Source: Enterobacterales bacterium CwR94 (lineage in GTDB: Bacteria; Pseudomonadota; Gammaproteobacteria; Enterobacterales; Enterobacteriaceae). From it: a DNA stretch of 64,000 bases. Made by a program: the position numbers and the translations under genes. Within the stretch, counting starts at the first letter, position 1; every line of letters begins with the position of its first letter. Below are positions 23,281 through 31,609 of this stretch, in pieces. The DNA is taken from positions 558,001-622,000 of the forward strand of contig KZ478059.1 in NCBI GenBank assembly GCA_002837195.1. The letters are read 5' to 3'. Below the pieces are notes generated by a model. The model was given only the letters and a program-made list of their open reading frames with translations. It was not told the origin of the DNA and did no database searches.

Positions 23281-25065
23281 ATGGATAATGTTAGCGTTGT
23301 CACGTTTTCGGAAATTAAACACCGCCTTCTTGATGCGGGTTCTGCGCAATTAATCGAATGCATTCAGAACACCGACTTTGACGAAGGCAATGTATTGTTA
23401 TTTCGCGGTGATTCAGACATTTCTTTCCTCGATATCGATATTACACGTTGTGCTGAATCCTTGGGTATATTAACGGATGCCGAAATTGTCTGGATAATTG
23501 TTGATGGCAATCTGACGGTGAGCCAATGGGTGGGAAATTCCGGCGAACAGACCGGGGCCAACCTTATCGTACTGGGTGATCTCATTGCACGAAATGCGTT
23601 ATTCGATAACTACCTGGTGGATGTTACGGGCAATCTGCGGGTAAGTGAGGTGCTGTGGACTGACTTTTATGAGGCGTTTGTCGTTGTAGCAGGCCACACT
23701 TCCGCCAGTTTTCTCTCCACGCCTTACCATCATTTGTTGGATTTTAGCTGGCCGCAAAATTTTGAACCCGAATCACTGGCTGAACATTGTGCTGCCATCC
23801 CACATGAAATCCTTGATGTGGAGAGCTTATCAAAAATCATCGCTCTGGACTGTCTCGACAGCGAGAGCGATGAGAACCATATCCCCCTCCTTCCGCACAA
23901 CATCCGCGAACGTCTTAATCAGGGACTTCCGGTAATGTGCGCAGAGGCGCTGGCTGCAGAATCGCTCTATTTTACGCCAGAGCCTGACCACAGTTGGGTC
24001 ACCATTGATACCCTGTTGCGTATCGCGCAACCCCACCGTTTTTCCGACGAGCTTGAAGAGAGAAGCGCGCCTCGATTTGAATTCTGGGCAGAAGACACGC
24101 TTTGTCGTGTCACCTTATCAGGAGAGGAGGATGAGTTACACGCGCTGCGCATAGTCTATTTGCAAAATGATACCCATGCCATGTTGATCACCATTGAGCT
24201 CAATGACGGCCGTTCTCTGCTGGATAAAATCCTCAGACAGCCTTTAATCAGCGAATGGCGTATGCATTTTCAAGTCAGGCGCTTTCATGAAACGCGGGAT
24301 GAAAAATGGAAGAAACTGACGCTGCAGAAAATTACCCCAGGCCAACATGCTTTTCCTGTCGAATACCATCGCCTGATCGCAACGGGTTGGCATGCCCTGT
24401 TGAGTGGTATCGCAACCTTCGATCATGCGAATACGCTGGTGATGCCGGAAGAGATTGTAGAGCTGCTTGCTCTGCCGATTGTGCAACCCTATAACGATTT
24501 CTACGATGAGGACAAATGCGGTTTCTGGTCCGGTGAGATGCACTGTGCATTCCGTCAGGCCGGCACACTGTTTGAAGGCAGGCCACAGTCGGCTGTACTG
24601 CGTGTGAGTCGGGAATACACCCATTGTGATGGGAGAGAGCTGTTTGAAATGTTCTATTTTAAAATCAACCGGGACATTGAAGGCAAAGAGAGCGTCTTCA
24701 TTAGCTATAAAGAGGATCAGGAGAGCGACGCCGAACAAATTCCGCTGAGCTTTTTGGGCGGCAGGCTGCTGACCCAGGCACGCAGAGCCCTGAATATCGC
24801 GCGTAAAAACCTGCTTGAGGCAAATCGCCAGTTAGTGGAAGACGGGATCCCGCCTGACTGGGCGGATAAATTTGCCATCGCGCACTGGCGCGAGACAGGG
24901 GTCATGGCGCGTATCTCATCCGTACGTTACAAGCAACATGTGTTTCCAGGCAACCCACGTCCGCTGGAGGACGTGTGTGAGCAAAGCATGACGCTGCCGC
25001 CAGCCGAGGATGAAGAGCTTCCAGAGGGTGATGAAGCTGGCGCGAAACAACAGGCAACAGAGTGA
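23281..25065 (+). CDS. Large protein with bactofilin-like (polymer-forming) N-terminal region, unknown function
   Basis: 594 residues. Around residues 70-145 is a repetitive beta pattern with IIVDGNLTVSQW, LIVLGDLIARNALFD and VDVTGNLRVSEVLW, resembling the polymer-forming (bactofilin-type) repeats of proteins found at polymorphic-toxin and type VI loci. The remainder (150-594) is unrecognised, acidic at the C-terminus (PPAEDEELPEGDEAG) and contains many aromatic beta segments. No signal peptide. The start at 23281 is chosen over one 25 codons upstream that overlaps the previous gene. It ends at a good terminator, so the DcrB-like gene and this one form a two-gene unit. Immunity or sorting roles are conceivable but not shown. 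Confidence 0.65.
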   Translation: MDNVSVVTFSEIKHRLLDAGSAQLIECIQNTDFDEGNVLLFRGDSDISFLDIDITRCAESLGILTDAEIVWIIVDGNLTVSQWVGNSGEQTGANLIVLGDLIARNALFDNYLVDVTGNLRVSEVLWTDFYEAFVVVAGHTSASFLSTPYHHLLDFSWPQNFEPESLAEHCAAIPHEILDVESLSKIIALDCLDSESDENHIPLLPHNIRERLNQGLPVMCAEALAAESLYFTPEPDHSWVTIDTLLRIAQPHRFSDELEERSAPRFEFWAEDTLCRVTLSGEEDELHALRIVYLQNDTHAMLITIELNDGRSLLDKILRQPLISEWRMHFQVRRFHETRDEKWKKLTLQKITPGQHAFPVEYHRLIATGWHALLSGIATFDHANTLVMPEEIVELLALPIVQPYNDFYDEDKCGFWSGEMHCAFRQAGTLFEGRPQSAVLRVSREYTHCDGRELFEMFYFKINRDIEGKESVFISYKEDQESDAEQIPLSFLGGRLLTQARRALNIARKNLLEANRQLVEDGIPPDWADKFAIAHWRETGVMARISSVRYKQHVFPGNPRPLEDVCEQSMTLPPAEDEELPEGDEAGAKQQATE

Positions 25066-25097
25066 CATCTTGCCCGTGATGTTCCTACTCTGTATAA

Positions 25098-25128
25098 CGG
25101 CGAGCAGCTCAGGATGCAGTGCTCGCCG
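25098..25128 (+). terminator. Terminator of the DcrB-like/bactofilin-like unit
   Basis: A 9-bp stem CGGCGAGCA / TGCTCGCCG around a 13-base loop, followed by GTATTTTC on the plus strand, 33 bases after the stop at 25065. Confidence 0.7.
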
Positions 25129-25147
25129 GTATTTTCTGCCTGCGCCA

Positions 25148-25798
25148 TTACAAGCGAGTGATAATGCTCTCTGCAGGCAAACGTGATTTGGGCAGTTGGG
25201 CATTAAAATCGGTTTCGCTACGGTAACCAATTGTCATCAGCACCAGGCTACGCAGCCCCTGCTCTTGCAGCGCAAATTCACGATCAACACCTTGTAAATC
25301 AAAACCTTCAATCGGTGTTGCATCCAGGCCCAGAGCGGAGGCTCCCAGCAATCCTTGTCCCAACGCCAGATAGACCTGTTTTTCCATCCACTGTGCCGTG
25401 TCACCCGCTTCCCGATGAAGGTTCACATAGTATCCGCGCCCTTTCGCCTGACCGGCTTTGGCATCTGGTTTCAGGAAACGTCCATCAACGTCTTCCTGCT
25501 CCAGTAAGGTGTCCAAATCGGCATCGGTCAGGCTGTTTTTCACACAAAAGACCAGCGTGTGAGAAGCATCCCGGACTTTGCTCTGATTAAATGCATAAGC
25601 ATCGCCAACGGCACTGACTAAACGCGATTTGGCTTCCTGGCTACCAATCACCAGAAAATGCCACGGCTGTGAGTTAACGGAGGAAGGTGAAAAACGTAAC
25701 AACGACAGGAGTTCATCCAGCGTTGATTGCGGGACTTTTTTGTTGCTGTCATACGCTTTGGTGGCATAGCGATACTGGCTAATGGTCGTGAGTTCCAT
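25148..25798 (-). CDS. nfsB: Oxygen-insensitive NAD(P)H nitroreductase NfsB
   Basis: A 216-residue flavoenzyme closely matching E. coli NfsB (217 residues): RYATKAYDSNKKVPQS, LLRFSPSSVNSQPWHFLVIG (FMN phosphate region), GLLGASALGLDATPIEGFD and NAQLPKSRLPAES. It uses FMN and NAD(P)H to reduce nitroaromatics and quinones (also dihydropteridine-type substrates) in the cytosol. Single gene, transcribed towards the terminator at 25098-25128. Annotation is secure; the physiological substrate is generally uncertain for this family. Confidence 0.95.
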   Translation of the reverse strand: MELTTISQYRYATKAYDSNKKVPQSTLDELLSLLRFSPSSVNSQPWHFLVIGSQEAKSRLVSAVGDAYAFNQSKVRDASHTLVFCVKNSLTDADLDTLLEQEDVDGRFLKPDAKAGQAKGRGYYVNLHREAGDTAQWMEKQVYLALGQGLLGASALGLDATPIEGFDLQGVDREFALQEQGLRSLVLMTIGYRSETDFNAQLPKSRLPAESIITRL

Positions 25799-25890
25799 CG
25801 AGTTTCCTTGTCAAAATGCGATGCAAAGGAAATCATCATACGCCACGCTGCACAGTGTTATCACACACCCCGTGCTGTCGGAACAGAAAG

Positions 25891-25911
25891 AAAAAGGCGG
25901 CTTTCGCCGCC
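25891..25911 (-). terminator. Terminator of gntT
   Basis: GGCGGC-TTTC-GCCGCC stem (25896-25911); on the minus strand it is followed by TTTTTCTTTC. Canonical intrinsic terminator 24 bases after the gntT stop. Confidence 0.85.
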
Positions 25912-25935
25912 CCAGGTTGGCATTTATCAGATGCC

Positions 25936-27252
25936 CTACACCACTTGTGCCATCAGCAGACAACCAATCAGTCCGCATACTGCGATAATGGTTTCCAGTG
26001 CGGACCAGGATTTCATGGTCTCGCCGATGGTGAGATTAAAATACTCTTTGAACAACCAGAAACCGGGATCATTCACGTGGGAGAAAATCACACTGCCGGA
26101 GCCCACCGCGATCACCATCAGTTCCGGGCTCACGCCGGTGGTAGCAATCAGTGGTGCCACAATCCCACCCGCCGTGATCGCTGCCACCGTCGCCGAGCCC
26201 AGTGCGATACGCAGTACCGCTGCAATACTCCACGCCATTAAGATGGGTGAGATATCGCTGCCATGCATGATGTCTGCGATGTATTTATCAACGCCGCTTT
26301 CAACCAGCACCTGCTTAAAGGCGCCGCCGCCGCCGATGATAAGTAACATCATGGCGATAATTTTAATGGAGCTACTGAGCGTCTCCATCACTTCATCCAT
26401 TGAACGGCCGCGGTTCAGGCCAAAGGTGAAGATAGCAATTAAGACGGCAATCAAGGTTGCCATCACCGGGTCGCCAAAGAATTCAGCGTAAGGCAGCAGG
26501 ATGTGCCCTTTGGGTAACACCATTTCCGCGACGGCACGAATGGCCATCAATACCACCGGCACGAGCGCCGTCCAGACACTGACGCCGAAACTTGGCATCT
26601 CTGCCTCAGTGAAGGTTTTCGGGTTCCATAATCCCGGCGGTACAGGCTTATCAATTTTCTTCAGAAAGCGAGCCCAGACTGGCCCGGCCAAAATAACGGT
26701 TGGGATACCCAGCAATGTGCCATAGAGCAGGGTTTTGCCCATGTCAGCGTGAAACAGCGTTGCAATGGCAGTCGGGCCTGGATGCGGTGGCAGAAAACCG
26801 TGAGTGACTGACAGCGCAGCGGCCATAGGCACACCGATATACAGCAAGGGAATGCTGGCCGACGCCGCAATGGTAAACACCAGTGGCAGCAACAGTACAA
26901 AGCCCACTTCATAAAACAACGCAAACCCCACGGTGAAGCCGGTTAACACGACTGCCCACTGGATATGCTTGACGCCAAACTTATCAATCAGCGTGGTGGC
27001 GATGCGTTGTGCGCCTCCGCAGTCGCTAAGCAGCTTACCCAGCATGGCGCCAAAGCCCATGATCAGCGCCAGGCTACCTAATGTAGAGCCCACCCCTTTT
27101 TTGATTGCCGCGATGACTTCATCCACCGGCATGCCTTGCATGATTCCCACGGCCAGCGCGACTAAAATCAAGGCGATAAACCCATTGAGTTTCAGGCGAA
27201 CCATCAACAGTAAAAGTAACAAAACCCCTACCGCGACAATGACTAATGGCAT
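25936..27252 (-). CDS. gntT: High-affinity gluconate transporter GntT
   Basis: 438 residues, the same length as E. coli GntT, and very similar: MPLVIVAVGVLLLLLLMVRL, LALIMGFGAMLGKLL, FLPPHPGPTAIATLF, GSGSVIFSHVNDPGFWLFKE. A 12-14-helix inner-membrane gluconate:proton symporter. The start at 27252 is set by this homology; upstream in-frame codons are not coding. Two GntR operators lie at 27371-27396 in its promoter. In E. coli gntT stands apart from gntRKU; here it follows gntK and gntR on the same strand, but with a 230-base gap and its own control region. Confidence 0.96.
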   Translation of the reverse strand: MPLVIVAVGVLLLLLLMVRLKLNGFIALILVALAVGIMQGMPVDEVIAAIKKGVGSTLGSLALIMGFGAMLGKLLSDCGGAQRIATTLIDKFGVKHIQWAVVLTGFTVGFALFYEVGFVLLLPLVFTIAASASIPLLYIGVPMAAALSVTHGFLPPHPGPTAIATLFHADMGKTLLYGTLLGIPTVILAGPVWARFLKKIDKPVPPGLWNPKTFTEAEMPSFGVSVWTALVPVVLMAIRAVAEMVLPKGHILLPYAEFFGDPVMATLIAVLIAIFTFGLNRGRSMDEVMETLSSSIKIIAMMLLIIGGGGAFKQVLVESGVDKYIADIMHGSDISPILMAWSIAAVLRIALGSATVAAITAGGIVAPLIATTGVSPELMVIAVGSGSVIFSHVNDPGFWLFKEYFNLTIGETMKSWSALETIIAVCGLIGCLLMAQVV

Positions 27253-27370
27253 GTCTCTTCTCCCCGGTCGTCTTTCATCTGCAGGTGACGACCTGTTGTT
27301 ATCATTATATCCGGGCCTGGACCGCGCATTGCGTCCAGAGGTTGGCGAGTTCGGGCCACGGGCTGTCAGT

Positions 27371-27396
27371 GTTACCGGTATCATGATACGGGTAAC
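27371..27396. promoter_or_regulatory. Pair of GntR operators in the gntT promoter
   Basis: GTTACCGGTATC at 27371-27382 and, in opposite orientation, GATACGGGTAAC at 27385-27396 (minus strand GTTACCCGTATC). Both resemble the GntR box GTTACCGGTAAC; E. coli gntT likewise has two such operators. They lie 119-144 bases upstream of gntT. Confidence 0.75.
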
Positions 27397-27482
27397 ATTC
27401 TGCGAATGTGAACGGTCTGAGCAGGGAAGTTTTATTTTTGCGATGGGGATCAAACTAATCGGTGAGAGTGGGCGTCACCCAC

Positions 27483-28478
27483 TCAAGTTGATGCACCAGG
27501 CAGCAGCGTGAAGCCAAGATCGATACAAGGCGCGGTGACACTGTCACCCTTAAGGCGGGTTAATAGCAGTTCCGCGGCCACGCGCCCCATGGCATGACGC
27601 GGTGTGACCACGCTGGCCAGTTGTGGCTCCATGGCTTGCCCAGGATCCAGCCCATGAAACCCCGCAATTGCAATGTCTTCTGGCACGCGCAGCCCGCGTC
27701 GCTGACACTCAAAGAAGGCACCAATCGCCAGGTCGTCATTGGTACAGAAAATGCCATTGGTGTTGGGATGCTCACGCAAGGTCTGTTGCAACAATTCAGC
27801 GCCCACACTGTAGGAAGAGGCCCGTTCGGTCAGCGTACTGACAGGCACCAGCCCCGCCTCCTCCATGGCTTGTGCATACCCTTCCTGTTTCATGCGCGTA
27901 CGCTCATCTAAGCGCGCGCCGTGATACACCACGTGAGTGTGACCTTTCGCAATGATAAAACGCGTCATCTGCCGCGCCGCTTCTACGTTATTGAAGCCAA
28001 CGGCCATATCAATGCAGGGAGAGACGCTGTCCATCACTTCAACAACCGGAATGCCCGCCACCGCAATCATTTTTAACGTCCGTGGCGTGTGCTGGCGTTC
28101 AGCCAAAATCAAGCCATCGATATTCCAGGAGAGCAACGAGGTTAAGCGTTCTTCTTCACGTTCAGGACTATAGCCATAGTGCGCCAGCATGGTTTGATAA
28201 CCGTGGATATCCGTGACGCTTTCAACGCCGCGCAAGACTTCGGCAAACACCTGGTTGGTTAACGAAGGCAAGAGAATACCGATACAGCGGCTGGTCGCAT
28301 TAGAGAGAATATCGGGGGCACGATTGGGAATGTAGCCCAGATCCTCTACCGCGGCGGCGATCTTTTCGCGCAGCGTGGCAGAGACCTGGTTGGGATCGCG
28401 TAAATAGCGGCTGACGGTCATTTTAGTCACGCCTACGCAGTCAGCCACATCCTGTAATACCGGTCTTTTTTTCTTCAT
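27483..28478 (-). CDS. gntR: Gluconate utilisation repressor GntR (LacI family)
   Basis: 331 residues, as in E. coli GntR: MKKKRPVLQDVADCVGVTKM starts the helix-turn-helix, with ELGYIPNRAPDIL-like hinge text (EDLGYIPNRAPDILSNATSR) and the effector domain with NIDGLILAERQHTPRTLKMI and CTNDDLAIGAFFECQRRGL. It represses gluconate genes and is released by gluconate. It follows gntK on the same strand after 58 bases; a GntR-like box inside the 3' end of gntK suggests autoregulation. In E. coli the order is gntR then gntK, so the pair is inverted here. Confidence 0.96.
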   Translation of the reverse strand: MKKKRPVLQDVADCVGVTKMTVSRYLRDPNQVSATLREKIAAAVEDLGYIPNRAPDILSNATSRCIGILLPSLTNQVFAEVLRGVESVTDIHGYQTMLAHYGYSPEREEERLTSLLSWNIDGLILAERQHTPRTLKMIAVAGIPVVEVMDSVSPCIDMAVGFNNVEAARQMTRFIIAKGHTHVVYHGARLDERTRMKQEGYAQAMEEAGLVPVSTLTERASSYSVGAELLQQTLREHPNTNGIFCTNDDLAIGAFFECQRRGLRVPEDIAIAGFHGLDPGQAMEPQLASVVTPRHAMGRVAAELLLTRLKGDSVTAPCIDLGFTLLPGAST

Positions 28479-28536
28479 TTTCAGTTCGCAACGTCCGGAC
28501 AGTGCGGCGAGTGTAACACAACTGAAAAGCGGAACG

Positions 28537-29073
28537 TCAGCGCGTAGCGTTACCGGTCACACGGCGAATATCGCTGATCGCCTGTTCGATAACCTGCTCA
28601 ACCGGAGGCGCAATATCCAGCGCAATCACATCGGTTTCATCAGCGCCCGGTGCTTCCAGCGTCGCGAATTGCGTTTGTAACATTTGCGGTTTAAAAAAGT
28701 GATTTTTACGCGCTTTCAAACGCGACTCAATCAACGTGTAATCACCTTTCATCCATAAAAACGTCACATTGTTGCTGCCACGGCGCAGTTGATCGCGGTA
28801 TTTCTTTTTCAGGGCAGAACAGACCACCAGCGAGACAGCATGCGTACGTTGCATGGCATAGATAGCATCGCAAATCGCCTCCAGCCAGGGGGCGCGATCG
28901 TCATCATTTAACGGCTCGCCGCCCGACATTTTATTGATATTGGCCCGCGGATGCAGGAAATCACCGTCAATGAATGCCGCGCCGAGTTGGCGTGCCAGTT
29001 CGCTCGCCACCACTGATTTTCCGCTGCCTGATACGCCCATCAGCACAAATGCGTGGTGATTATTTGCTGACAT
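28537..29073 (-). CDS. gntK: Gluconokinase GntK
   Basis: A 178-residue ATP-dependent kinase making 6-phosphogluconate from gluconate for the pentose-phosphate and Entner-Doudoroff routes. P-loop GVSGSGKSVVASELA at residues 13-27, then FIDGDFLHPRANINKMSGG, SALKKKYRDQLRRG and KNHFFKPQMLQTQF, all typical of the family. It is preceded by a perfect GntR operator 28 bases upstream, so expression should be gluconate-inducible. The last codons (encoding VTGN) contain another GntR-like box facing gntR. Confidence 0.96.
   Translation of the reverse strand: MSANNHHAFVLMGVSGSGKSVVASELARQLGAAFIDGDFLHPRANINKMSGGEPLNDDDRAPWLEAICDAIYAMQRTHAVSLVVCSALKKKYRDQLRRGSNNVTFLWMKGDYTLIESRLKARKNHFFKPQMLQTQFATLEAPGADETDVIALDIAPPVEQVIEQAISDIRRVTGNATR
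28549..28560. promoter_or_regulatory. GntR-like box inside the 3' end of gntK
   Basis: GTTACCGGTCAC, one mismatch from the operator GTTACCGGTAAC, within the last codons of gntK and 71-82 bases upstream of gntR. Positioned to autoregulate gntR. Confidence 0.5.
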
Positions 29074-29100
29074 GACTGACTCCTGATGATGACAAATAGT

Positions 29101-29112
29101 GTTACCGGTAAC
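29101..29112. promoter_or_regulatory. GntR operator upstream of gntK
   Basis: A perfect palindrome GTTACCGGTAAC, 28 bases upstream of gntK, where it would block the promoter. Confidence 0.85.
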
Positions 29113-29196
29113 AATAAAGGATTTCGCCGTGGCGGCAAACGTTGTGAGAGAAGGATGATATCAAAGTGTGATGCACTTCAAAAAAAGCGGGTCTGA

Positions 29197-29231
29197 AAAA
29201 CGGATCAGGCGACACCCGGTGCCGCCCTGAT
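29197..29231 (-). terminator. Terminator of pqqU
   Basis: On the minus strand ATCAGGGCGGCACC folds with GGTGTCGCCTGAT (imperfect stem), followed by CCGTTTTTC; it begins 6 bases after the pqqU stop. Confidence 0.6.
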
Positions 29232-29236
29232 TGGAT

Positions 29237-31348
29237 TTACTCGAAATGCCAGGCGATATTAACGCCGACACCAAAACTGCGTCCTGGCGCGGGTTCGTAA
29301 TAACGTCCACTGCTCTCGTTCACAATCACTGAACCGATATAATTGCGGTCAAACAGGTTGTCTATGCGCGAGTAGAGGTCGACATCCAGGCTATCCCGTG
29401 ACCAGCGATAGCCTGCATTGACTCCGGCAATGGTCCAACTTGGCGCGCTCACCGTATTGGCATCATTGGCTTCAATGCTGCCCATATAGCGGACATCAAC
29501 CCCGGCATGGAATCCCTCTGGGGGTGCCCAACCTAACGCGGCATAGCCCATGTTACGAGCAATGCCTGGCAGACGATTCCCTTCGGATACCTCCCCTGCG
29601 CGATAGGTCGCTTCCAGCCACGTCCAGGCACCCTGTACGCGCCAGTCATAGGCAATTTGCTGATCGAGGGAGAGTTCTACGCCACGACGGCGCGTTTTCC
29701 CGGCATTTTGATACAGCGAACGCCCTTCATCATTCTGATAACTAACAATCTCATCCTGCGTATCGGTCTGGAATAACGCCGCAGTAACTAAGCCGTTGCC
29801 CACGCGCCATTTTGACCCCAGCTCTACCGTATCGCTGGTGGCAGGCTTGAGGCCGTAGTTATTCACCGAGGCCGGTTGTTTAGGATCGGAATAAGAGAGT
29901 TCGGTGATGGTCGGTGTTTCAAAACCCCGTCCTGCCGACACATACACATTCAGCGCGGGGGTAACATCATATTTCAGTGAGGCGACCGGTAACCAGCGAT
30001 GATAGGCCGTATCGCCGCTATCATCGCCATTGTCGGCCGTCACATAGTGATCGTTGGAGTCAAACCAGACCGAGCTGTAGCGCACTCCCACATCCAGCGA
30101 CAGTTTCGAGGTCAATTGCCACTGCGTTTGCAGATAAGGATCGACATTCCACATCAGGTTGCGCTCATCACGGCGCAAATTTCCCTGCTCACCGTAGTCC
30201 GTTTGCCCGCCGACGGTGACAAAATTCTCATACCCTTTGCGGTGTTCCGTCATGGTTTCATAGTTGATACCGGTGGTGAAACGCAGCGGCACGTTAAACA
30301 CACTGTCCTGATGTGTCCAGCGGGTATCAATACCCTGGTAATGGCGCGTCAAATCAATCACGCCACCGGAATGGTGTTTTTGCGACTGTTGCACGCTGGC
30401 CGGGATAGACTGGAATTGCGTCATTTCACGCTCTCCCGCCCATGCCATCACGCTGAGATCGTCTTGTTCACTCAACTGACGTTGATAGCGCAGCCCGGCC
30501 TGCGTCTGACGAATCGTTTTGCGCGCGTTATACAGACTCACGTTGCTGGCAACCTGACGCGGATCCTCACGCCACTGGGCAGGCGTTAATCCGCCGGGGT
30601 CGTTAGCATTGATATCAACCCGGTTGAACAGCAGCGTCAGGCTACTGACATCATCAATTTGCACCCCCAGTTTGGCATTGGCGAGATTTTTGCGCGCGCC
30701 GCTGTGGTCACGATAACCCTCGGTGGTCATACGCGTGGTCGATACGCTGTAGTTAAGATCGCCCGGCTGCTGGCCCTCACCCAAGGCTCCATTGGCTTTC
30801 AGACCATAACGCCAGGTGCCGTTGCTGCCGCCATAACCACTGGCCTGCACACTCGGCGGGTTCTTGCCCTTTTCGGTTTCAATATTGACTACGCCGCCGG
30901 ACGCATTACCGTACAGCGCTGAAAATGGCCCGCGTAATACCGAGACGCTCTCCACCGAATTCAGGTCAATATTGGATGTCTGGCCCTGCCCATCCGGCAT
31001 GGTGGCGGGAATGCCATCAACATAAATACGCACACCGCGCACGCCAAAGGTTGAACGCGATCCAAACCCCCGTACAGATAATTGCAGATCCTGAGCGTAA
31101 TTCTGCCGGTTCATGACCTGTAGCCCCGGTACCACGCCCAGGCTTTCTGACAAATTGATTTGCGGCTGATTAGCACGCATGTCATCACCGTTGATCACGC
31201 TGACGGCGGCAGGTGTATCCAGTTCAGAGAGCGTTTGTTGGGGCGCGATGGCATTGACCACCAGCGTTGAATCGCGCTCTTGAGCCCAGCCGGGGGACGC
31301 GATCAGAGGCATTAAAAACAGGGAAAGACGGGGAGTTAAATTTTTCAC
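29237..31348 (-). CDS. pqqU: TonB-dependent PQQ receptor PqqU (YncD)
   Basis: A 703-residue outer-membrane receptor very similar to E. coli YncD, which is known to import pyrroloquinoline quinone. Signal peptide (cleaved near SPGWA), TonB-box-like DSTLVVNA, plug domain with SELDTPAAVSVINGDDMRA, NRQNYAQDLQLSVRGFGSRS and VLRGPFSALYGNASGGVVN, then a 22-strand barrel ending in a terminal aromatic (AWHFE, after SSGRYYEPAPGRSFGVG). It would supply PQQ to the glucose dehydrogenase encoded at 12550-14925. It lies directly downstream of gntK, separated by its own terminator. A perfect 8-bp palindrome lies 90 bases upstream. Confidence 0.94.
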   Translation of the reverse strand: MKNLTPRLSLFLMPLIASPGWAQERDSTLVVNAIAPQQTLSELDTPAAVSVINGDDMRANQPQINLSESLGVVPGLQVMNRQNYAQDLQLSVRGFGSRSTFGVRGVRIYVDGIPATMPDGQGQTSNIDLNSVESVSVLRGPFSALYGNASGGVVNIETEKGKNPPSVQASGYGGSNGTWRYGLKANGALGEGQQPGDLNYSVSTTRMTTEGYRDHSGARKNLANAKLGVQIDDVSSLTLLFNRVDINANDPGGLTPAQWREDPRQVASNVSLYNARKTIRQTQAGLRYQRQLSEQDDLSVMAWAGEREMTQFQSIPASVQQSQKHHSGGVIDLTRHYQGIDTRWTHQDSVFNVPLRFTTGINYETMTEHRKGYENFVTVGGQTDYGEQGNLRRDERNLMWNVDPYLQTQWQLTSKLSLDVGVRYSSVWFDSNDHYVTADNGDDSGDTAYHRWLPVASLKYDVTPALNVYVSAGRGFETPTITELSYSDPKQPASVNNYGLKPATSDTVELGSKWRVGNGLVTAALFQTDTQDEIVSYQNDEGRSLYQNAGKTRRRGVELSLDQQIAYDWRVQGAWTWLEATYRAGEVSEGNRLPGIARNMGYAALGWAPPEGFHAGVDVRYMGSIEANDANTVSAPSWTIAGVNAGYRWSRDSLDVDLYSRIDNLFDRNYIGSVIVNESSGRYYEPAPGRSFGVGVNIAWHFE

Positions 31349-31437
31349 AGGACCTGAATCATTGTTAAGTGAAGGGGGCGAATACTAACGATCGTAGCGA
31401 CATTTGCAATTTTTGCGCTGCAAAAGGATAACAAAAC

Positions 31438-31457
31438 TATGTACCAAATGGTACATA
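31438..31457. promoter_or_regulatory. Palindrome in the pqqU/srfA divergent control region
   Basis: TATGTACC-AAAT-GGTACATA, perfect 8-bp arms, 90-109 bases upstream of pqqU and about 150 upstream of srfA. Looks like an operator for a dimeric repressor; I cannot name the regulator. Confidence 0.5.
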
Positions 31458-31609
31458 TCATTAACCCCCTGGCAAGACATCCGCACCCTATCAGAGGTGA
31501 ATTAGTGCCCCCTTTTTGCCTCTGTTCCGCCGATTGATTTCGTTCTTCTGCCCTATAGTGGCCTCATTTGGCTTAAGTTGGCTTCTGACAACCCCTATAA
31601 GGCAGGCCT

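Noticed and set aside
27300..27420. CRP site upstream of gntT (TGTGAACGGTCTGAGCA)
   Set aside because: Only the left half matches; the right half is poor, so not listed as a site.
27253..27453. 67-codon N-terminal extension of gntT
   Set aside because: GntT homologues start at the codon at 27252, and the extension contains the GntR operators.
29975..29990. GACCGGTAACCA inside pqqU, resembling a GntR half-box
   Set aside because: Lacks dyad symmetry and lies deep inside coding sequence.
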